Positions 13,001 through 23,731 of a DNA stretch of 64,000 nucleotides are shown here, piece by piece. Location: NCBI GenBank assembly GCA_944474755.1, contig OX104114.1, positions 45,077,070 to 45,141,069 on the forward strand, read 5' to 3'. Position numbers and translations under genes: made by a program. Position 1 is the first letter of the stretch, and every line of letters begins with the position of its first letter. The DNA comes from Limnoperna fortunei. Its lineage: Eukaryota; Mollusca; Bivalvia; Mytilida; Modiolidae. A model generated the notes under the pieces. It was given only the letters and a program-made list of their open reading frames with translations, was not told the DNA's origin and made no database searches.

Positions 13001-16000
13001 TAAAATTGCAAATTGCAAAAATGATCAGCAAGACCACGCAAATCACTATGTTGGTCTAAATTGTCAAGGCCTTTGAATAACTTATTTGGTCCAAAATTTT
13101 CAGACGAATCCTTATAGGAGTGTTTTCCCTTTTAATAACAATTTTGGTACGAAAATATAGTATTTGCCTTATAAATTTAAAGCTATAAAATCTAGAGTAC
13201 ATTTAGTGATCTTTTCCATTGCTATAGCGTTTTTAAGAGAGAAAAGTGTAAAGAGGGGAGGAAGAAAGGAGCAGAGGGGAGGGTGACAGGAACAGTATGG
13301 AGGGAGAAAGGAGCAGAGTTGAGGGAGAAAGGAGCTGAGGGGAGGGAGAAAGGAGGAAGGTACCCACTGTCCACTGAAAATCACATGAAAAAATATCTGT
13401 ATATTGTATCATACAGACTTTGTATAAAATACAAATTTTTTCATGTGATTTTATTCTTTATTCATATTAATGCTGTCTTGTGGACTTTATCTCGTTTTAC
13501 TATATATATACTGAATTAGATTAATGTCAGATTAATACGTATTAGTTACGAAAATTCCATCGACACACGCTAGTACACATGTACTATGTCTATGTCTACT
13601 ATTCACCCTGGTTAATGAACTTATATAGCGGATTTGGCCGATCGCGAAGGGTCTAGATCGCTGGACATAGTGCAGGCGAATCGGTGCCACAGTGTTAAGC
13701 GGTGTGAGTTCGAATCCCGCTGAGGTTAAGCAAAAATTTGACAGTTATAAAAATCTAATTCTAACAGTGTTGAGCTTAATTTGTAAGGGATGGTTGGTAC
13801 TATGTATAGTCTAAAGTTCAGGTGGAGTGAGAAAATTCAAGATCAATAGTGTATGACTTGTTTACGTTATTTATTTATATTGACACTCGGTGACTAAGGC
13901 CATTCATTGGTCAGTCTTGAGTCTATAATTTTGACAAAAACACCGTCATTTGTATCGTTGCATAATCTTCTAGACAAATATACATTATTGTTTGGTTATT
14001 TTGATCGTCATGCTTGTCGAGCCGATACTAAATAAGTGTACTGATTAGTAGCTTTCTTTAGACCATTTATATATTAACACTTTCCAAGATGCAGAAATAT
14101 CAAAGCTCATACATTGTTTTGCTTTGGAAAACTCTTAAAATCAAAAGGACAAAATGCAAATTATCTTCCACCACTTTATGAAGAGCCGTTTTTTTAAAGT
14201 TTTATTACATTCTAAGATAAACAGGGTAATATTTTACCATCTTCCCATAGCAGAGTATATGTTGTTCCGTGTGAACTCCTAAAATCTTAATTCCTGAAAT
14301 TTAAGTTCCTAAAATCTTAATGATAAGTGTTCAATAAGTCTTGCATAACTGCACATAACATAAAGTTTTTGTGTGAAGTTTACTTGTATTATCCCTTGTA
14401 AACGTTCCCTTAAATATTGACTCTTTAAGCTACATTAAAAACAAAAGAGATACTAAATTACTTGATAGTTTTCCATTGATCAAATCCATCTAACTGTTGT
14501 ACTCCGTTGTAATTTCCTCCAGCAAGGTTAAGCAGAGTAGGGAACCAATCCGATACATGAATCAATTCTCTCGATTCAGTCCCTTTGTTTTTTACAAAAC
14601 CACCGCTCACGAATCCTATTCCATGAATTCCGGCCTCAAAATAACTTCCTTTATTTCCTCGAAGAGGAAAATTATTACCACCGCTGTTTACTTGGCCTCC
14701 ATTATCTGTAATAATAAGTTGAGGAACATTTATTGGAAGTCAATAGTAGAGTCAACTTATTTGAAATTCAGACTGATACCAATATGACTTGATAGAAATT
14801 TAAGCATGTATTGTGCTCATATGCTAGTCAGACAAAAAAAATCTATACGTGTTATATCTGAATACATAACAAAATTACATACACGCACCCTAATTTTGGA
14901 AGAAACTACTTGGTCTTTTTTCTTTCTTTCGTCTTTAACGTTTCTTTCTAAGTTCTAAATAATTGCATTCTTGCTTCCCATAAAAAATACGGGTATGTTG
15001 TTTTCAGTCTGTGTGTTAGTGTGAGTGTTTAAGTATGAGGGTGGGTTAGAGCATGTGTGTGTGTATATATGTGGTGTGTACGTCCGTCTGCAACCATTTT
15101 TTGTCACATCTTTAAGCTATGGTAAATCATACAATACTGAAATTTGTCAACATCGTTTTGTAACATCATACCATATTGTGGAATTCATTGTCAGACTTTT
15201 GGAAGTTAGAGAGCGTGGTTAACTCAGAGGCATTAGCTTGTTTTTATGTCCATTGTTGCCGTGTGTATGTAAATCAAACCTTTCTGTTTGACATGCATGC
15301 ACTGTAGATTATGACCTCTCATGTAAGAAATCATGGACAACAACAAAAAAGACAGAACAAAACTACATACCAAAAAGCCATCGACACGAACTCTCAAGAA
15401 AATGAAAGTGAACTAAGATTCTCTGGGCGAGTAAGCATGTATTGCCTGTTGTAAACACATCAGTCGATTATGACCGTTAATTAAAAGGGAGTACACTAAA
15501 TTCGTCATTTCTTATCCTACCTGATTCTTACATACAAAGAATAACCATTTTCATCTCTGTGATATGGCTTGAAGATTTTCCACTAAGAAAAACGTTAAAA
15601 ATATATTTAAGGGGCACGTAAGCAACTCAAGTAAATATCGATTATCGACTATATAGATCATAAAGGGAGTAATGGCAAACCAATTGTGGTTGCTTAAAAT
15701 TGGTTATTCTACACTCGTTAAAATATTAACTGAACTTGCAAAAGTGTCAAACTTCAATGAGATTCTTCCCACTTTTGTAATTAATACAACTAACTGACCA
15801 CTTACAATATAAACAAAACAGAAAAGAATGTCAACAGATCTCAAAAGTCGAAGGAAAATAGCATCCATCAGAAAATTAAGTAAGTTACAGCCTTGGAAAC
15901 AGTAACTACAAAAACCCATCAAATGGCTGGTGTATATTCGTTTGTTTGTATTGGTTTTACGCCACTTTCAACAACTTACCAGCTGTATCATGGCCGCATC

Positions 16001-19000
16001 CTGATTTTATTTGTAAGCCAATTCAACCAATGAGAAACCAAACATCGGCAGGAAAACTTAAAATCATTGCAAGCACCTGCTCAGCTTAGACTCACCTCAC
16101 ATCCCAAGTGTAGGTATTATGGTAATCAATAGTAGATTAATTTTATAAATCACTTATCCACTGAGGTCCTACTGCTGAAGATAGTACACCGTGAGCAAAC
16201 TTGAATTTTTACTTCTTATCTAGTTATGATAGCAGCGGTTTGTTTACTTTTACTTAGTCTATTATGTCCTCACGATAAGATAATGACGAATATTATTACC
16301 TGTTGAAAAAATAATTAAGGTGTTATCCCATAAACCATTTATTTCCAAAGACTTAGTAATGTTTCCTATCCCTTCATCCATAGCGGCCACCATGCCTTGT
16401 AACGAAAAGCATAAAATGAAAAATACAGATGAACAAAACAGCCTATTTATTAAGTTGATAACAATGAAACATGCAACTATGTCCCAGTTTTTTTTCTTTT
16501 GTATAAGAGTAACACCAATGGTTAATATTAGGTAATGGTATGTTTTTGAACCAATAGAGGGTGTGGTTTACGGTAAAGAGGTAATCTTTTTAAAGATTTA
16601 TTGTTATTAAATTTAAAGTCATGCAGATTTCTCTTACTAAGGTCAAAATCGGAAGAACTCATTCTGCAATATAACTTACTGAAATTATGAAAAAATAGCT
16701 CCTATGACAAAAAATATATGAACAATAATGCCATTTTCATGTGTATGCCTCTTAATTTCAAAGTGAATTCAAACAATATTTTTTTCTGTCGCCGTTATAA
16801 TGCGTTTGTTTTTCAATCCGCTGTTCTTTTCTCCGTAGACAATACAGATAGGGTGGATTAAATCATTTTAACACTAGTATCCATCAGTACATTTATCAAT
16901 ACTGTTACGAACGAAATAATTTTGCATGTACAATTATGGACTTGCTCCCATCGAAATAGTATTGTGTGAGTAATAATCTTGCTCTTTAAATAAATAAAGT
17001 TCACTTAAACATGTTGTTTGCACTCACAAAGCACACACACCTCATTGGTTTGATTTTTCTTTTATTGTTTTAAATAGCTCTGAAAGTTGAATAGGAATAC
17101 GTATAAATCTAAACCTCACACCGTCAAGATTGTAATAAAATGTTGATGGATCGTCCTAAATGCCAGCAGTGATGAAAAAGTTTCGGATTTATTCTAAAAT
17201 TTCAGAATTACCCTAACATTACGATTTTATTTACCTGCATACTTCCTCCTGCGGATATCCTTAATATGGCGATATGGCCTAACGTATTCTCCTGGAACTT
17301 CTAATGGCGCATGTACAGCTTGATACGACAAATATATGAAAAATGGCTAAAACGATAACGGAAAATCCTTAAGTTTTACCCTTCATGCAAACATTTTTCA
17401 AACAATGTTTTGTCAATAATGTAATTTAATCATTGTGTGCGAATAAAGAGTTATTTCAACGTCGTATGTTTTCAGATAGAAAGTGTGGGCATGTGTTTTG
17501 GTGATGATCTGTGTCATATGACTGCCAGCTAGAACTCACTACTGTTAGCACGCGGCAGTGACGACTTATTTGCTAGATAAGAAGATTGAGACATTGTCAC
17601 AACCATTCCCGACTTGCATCCGATTAAGCATACCTGTGGCATCTTCGGTCGTCGTGTGAATGAACGGTGCAGTTATTAGCAGAACTAGTCCAGATATTAC
17701 GTCATTAATGGCAACAATGGACAAACAGCAAATTTGTCGATAAATAAAGACGTTCTTTTGGCATATTTTTACTGTTTTAATAGGGGCCTCATTAGGCGAG
17801 TTTTTAAGGTTGTTTTTCAATTAAATATAGCTAAAATGTATTTATTTTATATTGAATAAGTATAATCGTAATTGATTATCAGGTCTGTCAACATTGAGAT
17901 TGTCGGTTCGAGTCTCACTGCGGACAGGGAGCGCTCGACTCTAATCTAAGTTGACAACCATTGCCAGTCTTCCTACCGAAAGACGGGGGGTTTTCTCCAG
18001 GTACTCCGGCTTACTCCTTCAATTAAATCTGGACGCCAAAATATAGCTGAAAAATTTCTTAAAGTGACGTTGAACAATATTTAAACAAACAAACTATTTA
18101 CTATTCCTAAAGAATTTAATGCAATTGTGTGTTATTAAATTTCAATAGTTTAAATCTTTCAATTAATGCTCTTATTCAGTATAAAATAAATACATTTTAT
18201 CTATATTTAATACCCTCGCTAATCTGCAATTCGTTCATTGCAATCCTACGAGGTGTATACGTTGACTAGGTAACGCATCTACTGAAAGTCCAGTCATTCA
18301 TACATTTTTAATAGCCATATTAATTTACATATTTTCAAAACAATAAGTTTTATCACAATTATGTCGTATAACCACCTACATTAAATCTCATAGCGGGACA
18401 GTATACAACGAAATTGAAGTGTAGGTTTTTGAGTTAATCTATTGGATTCTTCTTTTTTCGGCATTTCACAAATTTGTGAATAACATATGTTATGTTTGTT
18501 GTTGTTGTTTTTGGGTGAAAGTGTTTTACTTGCATTAAAAGTATATAAAGATGGATCGATACTTAATTGTCACTGTAATTAAATCTAATTATTTTATTTT
18601 AAATTTCAAAATTATCCTATTGTTTTTGAATGATGGTATTGCTTACTATATCGATAAGTCTCAATATAAAGTTTGTCTAGAGTACACTCTATATGCTTTT
18701 CCCATCATGGACCATCGAGTTTCCCGTTCGTCAAATTTTTCAACAAAGGTATGATCACTTCTGCAATTTTTTCTTGAAATTGTTTCATCTCAATAGCCAT
18801 TTGTGTGTGTAGTTATCTCGAGGACACTACGATCTGTTGATGCATCATTCCACTGACCTAGATCTCAACATCTTGATTCTTCCTACTCGTTGATACGTAG
18901 ATTTAAAATATTCGTTGTAATTTTTCTAGAGCTGACTATGAGTCTTACCGCGTCTTTATAGGATTAAACGCTTATAATAGAATTTTATGTTGGGAAAAGA

Positions 19001-20499
19001 TAGTAAATATTTAAAAAACAATTTTAAATGCATTATAAGAATAAAACAATATATTTTCTGTATGGACTAGGTCGACTCACTCACACACAAATGAACGGCC
19101 GAAGGCCGTTTATAATAAGTTTGTGAGTGAGTCGATGAATTTAGACTTTTTAAACAATCAAACATTACTATAAACGTAAACGCGTGTAACTGTCTCTTCT
19201 GCTGGTTAAGATTACAAGTTGCATATTTTAACAGGGTTTTTAATGCTACAAATAACTAAAAATTGGTAACAATTAAAATACAAACCTTAGTTGATTTCTG
19301 TTTAATTATATCAACCACTCGAGTCGAAAATAAATGTGTAGAATAATTTCCTCCTGATGTTGCAGGAGCATCATTTTCTCTGTAATCAAGTCCACACATT
19401 TTGTTGTGACATACGCCGTGAGAATAATAAGATTTTGAGCCAGTGTAAAATCCTGTGAAAATATTTGCATATATATAAAAAACAAAAACACGACACATTA
19501 ATATGGAAGCCCGTACGTGCCACGGAAAATATAAATTATTTTTTTCTGTGGCACTTAAGGGATTCCATACACTTATGCATGTAGTCCAGACGTCCTGCAG
19601 ATTTGACTACGTTTTAAGTTACAATCATACAATCCTCTTGAAGGACAATTGACTGAACTCCAGTATGGATCGTAGGACATATTTATTTCATGAACATACA
19701 TGTTTGTTTTAATTTTATAAATATATAAAATATATAAATATGTATATATATACATATCAAAATTTCAAAACTCATTACTCCTCGACATGCCAACCTGTCA
19801 AACAAAATAACAATTTACATAGAATATTTTAATACTTTTTGGCAGCATTTGCTATTTATTTGTTGCTTGTTGATATTAGTAGTCAGACTAGTAGTCCATT
19901 TAGTACAACCATACTTACCATAAAAGGTGTCGAACCCACGTCTTGTAGGCAAAAATTCTCGTTTATAGAAACCAAGATGCCATTTTCCCACATAGTGAGT
20001 TCTGTAACCAGCATCTTTCAGTTTGTCTGCTATGGTCAAACTGTCGGTTGGTAGGGCGTTGGGTATCGAAGGCATAATATTTCCACTTTGTAAACCTGTG
20101 TGAATCTGGTAAATATAAACATAAATCCTCATCGAATGTTTTCCCTGGACTTATATAACCATAAATACCCATTGAGTAGTGTGACAGTTGTCTACTAACA
20201 GGCGGGCAACAGAAAACCTGTGCATCCATGGGTTTCAGCTGTTTTTCTTAATATTCACTTTTCGTTGTTGTTGTTTGGATGCTGTTTGTGTCGTGTGTGT
20301 ATATTGTCATTTGACTTATAACTCTTGCTGATTGGTATATTTCTTTCGAATATTTGTCACTATCATATGAGAGGAAGCCATATTTAAAGATACGATTTTA
20401 TCAAGAATTTTGCGACGTTGTTCATGTTTTAAGCAGTAAGCAGATGAAGCAAGCGGTACAATATATAACCAAAGATGTTAACTAAAGATTACTAATTTG

Positions 20500-20577
<78 letters not shown>

Positions 20578-23215
20578 ATACAATTTTACAAAGCGATGCT
20601 TGTTGATATATGGACTTTAATTTCTCATGTTTTTGTATATTTCCAAGCATAAGTTAAATAGAACAATTAGGGGTTCGAACCGATATAAATGTTTAATACA
20701 CATTATTAACATAATTGTTTTTATAAAGTATAAAAACTGTGCATGGTGAAGCTCGAGGTTTTCTGCATCAATAGAATAATTAGTTGTTAGGATTAAATTA
20801 AAATATACCACACATAAGTAACATAAATATTTTTTTTAAATGTGCACCTTGAAACACGGACCTGAGTTGCCCATAGGTTCTTATATGTTCAGGCACACGT
20901 GCAATGGATCTATTATAAAATATTCCACAAACATATTTGTTAACGCTACTTGACATCTTTTAACTACTGTTTTGCTAATCATTTTAATACGTAGAAACAC
21001 ATAAGAATCACGGAAACGACAGGAAACTCATTAGAAATCAATTTCAACACATGCAAACGTAACATTTGCTGATTTCCTGGTGTCGTTATTTCAACTGAAT
21101 TGAACGGTTTTTTTTTATCGTTTTGATGCTTTTAATATAAATTGTGCTTAATGTATTATTGCTGATTTGTTATAATTGATGTTTGTTGTTGTGGATTGAC
21201 ATTTTAGTATTTATGGCACTCAACGTCCAAAAGCAGTGGCCATATCAATCTACAACGTGTTTCATACAGAATGAACGTACGGGAAAGTTTTACGTTTCAG
21301 GGTGTGTAACAACAAAATACCGAACAACGATGAAACTGTCAAAAAAGACAATCCACAAATCAAAGTCCGAGAAACTGGCAAACTCCAAAATTAACAAAAA
21401 AAAAGTCCAGCGATGGTTCTGACTTGGTACAGACATTTAAAAAATGGTGTGTTAAACTTGTCTTTATGGCTTACCAAACCTCCCGCTTCCGTTACTGTAG
21501 GATGTAAATTGGTTAGTTGATTAAAATGGATTGGTGTCATATACCACTAGTCACTAATAGGTGTGTTTCCAACAATCATAGGTGACGTTTGCAAAAATCA
21601 GTATACTCGCTGCAAGCTCTTGCATACCTCATAAATTAAGAAATATAATCACCGTATGCAGGAGAAACTGGAATTTTGCTGAATTGGCGAGGTTAATTTA
21701 TAATTTAGAAATCTAGTTTGTCGTAAATTATTGTGCTAAGATGGCCGTTAGTGTCATATTCGAGGTGTAGGTCTAAAAATTATGTAGATGAAGCTGCTGG
21801 TTTTCTTTTATTTCTAGTTCTGATGGATATATCAACGGAAGACACTGAGAAATCGAGGGTTGTTAATTGAAAGGACATTATCAATATATCTACATGTAAA
21901 ATTTAAGGACCTAGCTTCTGTTATCTTCTTGTATTTAATAAGACGTAGAAGAAGTATAGTTTAACAAAAATACAGGGATGAATAGGCAAGGAGTGGGACA
22001 TCTACCTGATATCGTCGATAAAAGCTGTGATATGCTTAATGTAGCTGGAACGACAACACACGAATGTAGTTCACCATACAATAGAGTATTTTTTGTAATT
22101 TTTTTTCCTTTGTTTTTTTCTTGTTTTGGTTCTACTTTTTGGGCTTATTAGAAAGAAGGATCTTTGAGAAAAAAATTTAAAATTAAATATTTGATGAAAT
22201 ATAATGGATTAGGAGTAATTTGGTCTAGTGGAAATATTGCAAATTTCCTGTTTTCAAAATCTTTCGGACTTCATCCCTGAAGATAGGGATGCTTCCAGAG
22301 CTTTAAAAAGACTTAGAAATGGGCATTTTTTCTAAATTTTGAATATAGTTTGGAAGTGATATGGTACTTTCAGACCACCGAATGGCATCCCAGTAAAATC
22401 GGTGGAATTTGTTTTAATTGACTTTATGTTATAATGAACAAAGGGGAAAAAGTGGTCTTCAACAATTGTGGTTTTGTTCCAGCTATACGTAGAACGGTAG
22501 TAACTGTTTGGACAGAGTCGAAAAAGCTTACCTGATTTGCATTCCTTTCTAACATTGATCGACATTTACCTATACTATGAACTTATAAACTTTTACTCAA
22601 CATTAAACAAAACATTAGACATATATACATGTATCCTTATAAACCAGTTTTTTGACTAGTTTGAACATTTTTACAGGCAATTGTCCACGTTTACTTTAAT
22701 TTCTAATGCAGTGAAAAGTAATTCATTATTAACAAAATACCACAATTTTATCTTGCAAGATCTGAGAAAAATTATTCCACCTTTGTAAACTTATTTCATG
22801 CAGCAGCTTACATACAAAACATTTTATACATGTAACCAATATTGAGCCAATCACAGCACATCACAGATATTCACTTGTATTCTTAATGTAAGGTACACAA
22901 TCTGGTAACCCGTGACTGGTACACATTTACTATTGCTATACCTAAAACAGTAAAAACATGTATTGCAAAACTATCTACCTGATATCGTCCCGATAGCAGC
23001 TGCGATCTAGTAGGTGTACATATAGGCTGAACATAATAATTTTCGAGTCTGACTCCCTTAAAAGCTAGTTCGTCCAGATTTGGCGTATTAATCTCTGAAT
23101 TGTGATATCCTATATCGTTAAATCCATAGTCGTCGGCCAGTATCAATAAAATATTCGGCTGTTTTAATGCTACATGAGTGACAAATGAAGAAAATAATAC
23201 CAACTTCAGCATCAC
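10054..23215 (-). CDS. Arylsulfatase B-like sulfatase, 8 exons, complete
   Basis: Hydrolyses sulfate esters, in this family typically of sulfated glycans, after secretion or lysosomal sorting. I joined eight exons by GT..AG signals with consistent phases: 22979-23215, 19919-20105, 19286-19452, 17235-17346, 16300-16395, 14462-14705, 10939-11090, 10054-10322 (1464 nt, 487 aa plus stop). Residues 1-17 are a hydrophobic signal peptide. Metal-site Asp28/Asp29 lie in ILADDYG. Cys66 in CTPTR is the residue converted to formylglycine, and [11 protein letters not shown] spans the exon 1/2 junction exactly as in the family. GKWHLG holds Lys120/His122; [12 protein letters not shown] follows; AVHAPLEVP holds His209; STDNGG holds Asp267/Asn268; and Lys285 is in [11 protein letters not shown]. 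The C-terminus matches the family's usual RYP..DP..GYWGPW end. All catalytic positions I can name are present, so it should be active. Length is slightly below vertebrate ARSB. Specificity (B, I or J type) cannot be set from sequence alone. Confidence 0.93.
11620..11840 (+). repeat. Probable retroelement 3'-region fragment
   Basis: An 85-codon open frame runs 11623-11880, and its composition (Lys/Thr/Asn/Arg rich: [18 protein letters not shown]) is like translated segments I recall from dispersed mollusc retroelement tails rather than a host protein. No catalytic motif. It lies in a sulfatase intron, opposite strand. The assignment rests on remembered repeat style and needs a repeat-library search. 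Confidence 0.4.
13225..13365 (+). repeat. Polypurine tract with ~20-bp G/A repeats
   Basis: Nearly uninterrupted purines on the plus strand, with repeated 'gagggagaaaggagc' units near 13300, 13321 and 13340. The opposing frame gives a Pro/Ser/Leu-rich pseudo-peptide, an artefact. Such mirror-like purine tracts can adopt triplex structure. Confidence 0.75.
13625..13750 (+). repeat. tRNA-like repeat, different from the main SINE
   Basis: Contains a perfect pol III B box, 'gttcgaatccc' at about 13709, and a 'tggccgatcgcgaagggtc' segment upstream in A-box position. Spacing is longer than a genuine tRNA, and no acceptor stem closes, so it is read as a SINE head rather than a functional tRNA gene. 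Confidence 0.5.
14706..16299. other. Arylsulfatase intron 5
   Basis: 1.6 kb of intronic DNA. A TG-rich patch near 15015-15085 is the only low-complexity feature. Open frames at 15025-15222 and 15704-15922 show no motif. No repeat family was recognised. Confidence 0.6.
16396..17234. other. Arylsulfatase intron 4
   Basis: AT-rich interval between sulfatase exons 4 and 5. No gene, SINE or clear repeat seen. Confidence 0.55.
17881..18095 (+). repeat. SINE copy, 5'-truncated
   Basis: Starts inside the tRNA-like head with B box 'ggttcgagtctcactgcgg', continues through 'gacggggggttttctccagg', 'tccggctt' and 'ctggacgcc', and ends in an 'aaacaaacaaac' tail. Close to the full copy at 38.0 kb. Confidence 0.88.
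19071..19137. repeat. 67-bp palindrome (hairpin)
   Basis: Left arm 'cgactcactcacacacaaa', loop-proximal 'acggcc-gaa-ggccgt', right arm 'tttgtgagtgagtcg'. The arms pair almost fully, with a few bases of asymmetry. It lies in sulfatase intron 3. Likely a small foldback element; a terminator is implausible in this context. Confidence 0.8.
20497..20579 (+). repeat. (TGAT)n microsatellite
   Basis: About 20 uninterrupted TGAT units. Similar GATT runs occur at about 44503-44528 and 49138-49202, where they adjoin a 'cgagaacaag' motif; here no such neighbour is seen. Confidence 0.95.
21310..22060 (-). pseudogene. Dead reverse transcriptase, Penelope-like in style
   Basis: On the minus strand broken frames give, in order, [10 protein letters not shown] (the Y-x-D-D/N catalytic block, about 21860-21890), [16 protein letters not shown], a DKLDF block, SPAYGDYIS, then [17 protein letters not shown] near 21600. 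These are successive segments of one RT type common in invertebrate genomes, here interrupted by several stops and at least one frameshift. The 21310-21492 part is homologous, in inverted orientation, to 40000-40185. Family placement (Penelope-like) is from memory of the motif string; that it is an inactive RT is firm. Confidence 0.75.
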
Positions 23216-23413
23216 AATGTTGGCAATTTTAAAGAAAACATATATTACATATCAATAAAATGCAGAAATGCAAAAATTCAGTATTATTTCATGGGGATTG
23301 ACTAACATGATTAAGGTTTATAACATTTATGAAACAGATGTAACATCATATCAAAGCAATGTTTATTTATTTATTTATTTGTTAGATCAAAATCTAATTT
23401 ACCTTAAGTTTTA

Positions 23414-23731
23414 AGAGGTCTGGGTGGCCGAGTGGTTAAAGTAGTTAGTCAGCTAAGTACTATGGCGGATACAGGCTCTGACCTGGACTTAGACCACCCC
23501 CTCCCCATCCCCAACTATAATACCTGGATCGGCGTCTGAGCTAACCTGCGAACAATGAGAATGTGAGTTCGAGCCTTACTGAGGGCAAAGTGTGCACGGC
23601 TTCAACCTTAATTGACAAGGATTGGAACTTTTCCTTTCAAAGGTCAGGGATTTCTTCCGGTAATCCGGCTTCCTTCCCACAATGAAACTTGACCGCCATG
23701 ATATAGCTAACAAATTGTTGAAAACAAAAAA
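23414..23731 (+). repeat. SINE copy with ~90-bp internal insertion
   Basis: Head 'gggtggccgagtggttaaag' carries a clear A box. Between about 23462 and 23553 an unrelated C-rich segment interrupts it. Then B box 'gagttcgagccttactgagg' and the family's body ('attgacaaggattgg', 'aggtcaggga', 'ccgccatgatatagct'). Confidence 0.85.

Larger units (their letters stand above)
11091..14461. other. Arylsulfatase intron 6 (3.4 kb)
   Basis: Non-coding interval between sulfatase exons 6 and 7. It holds a retroelement-derived segment (11620-11840), a polypurine tract (13225-13365), a tRNA-like repeat (13625-13750) and a small duplicated motif 'cctaaaatcttaa' near 14277 and 14308. The open frames inside have no supported function. 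Confidence 0.7.
17347..19285. other. Arylsulfatase intron 3
   Basis: Intronic interval between sulfatase exons 3 and 4 holding a SINE lacking its 5' end (17881-18095) and a long hairpin (19071-19137). The open frames at 17566-17820 and 18551-18754 have no recognisable content. Confidence 0.65.
20106..22978. other. Arylsulfatase intron 1
   Basis: Intron of about 2.9 kb separating the exon with the active-site cysteine from the rest. It holds a (TGAT)n microsatellite and a degenerate reverse-transcriptase relic (21310-22060). The minus frame at 22332-22565 has no recognisable motif. Confidence 0.7.

Noticed and set aside
13169..13384. Minus frame rich in PPLSSFLPP
   Set aside because: Translation of a polypurine tract; low-complexity artefact.
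22005..22030. 'tctacctgatatcgtc' similar to the donor end of sulfatase exon 1 (22979)
   Set aside because: Similarity is about 16 bp only, and the surrounding frame belongs to the reverse-transcriptase relic, so not a duplicated sulfatase exon.
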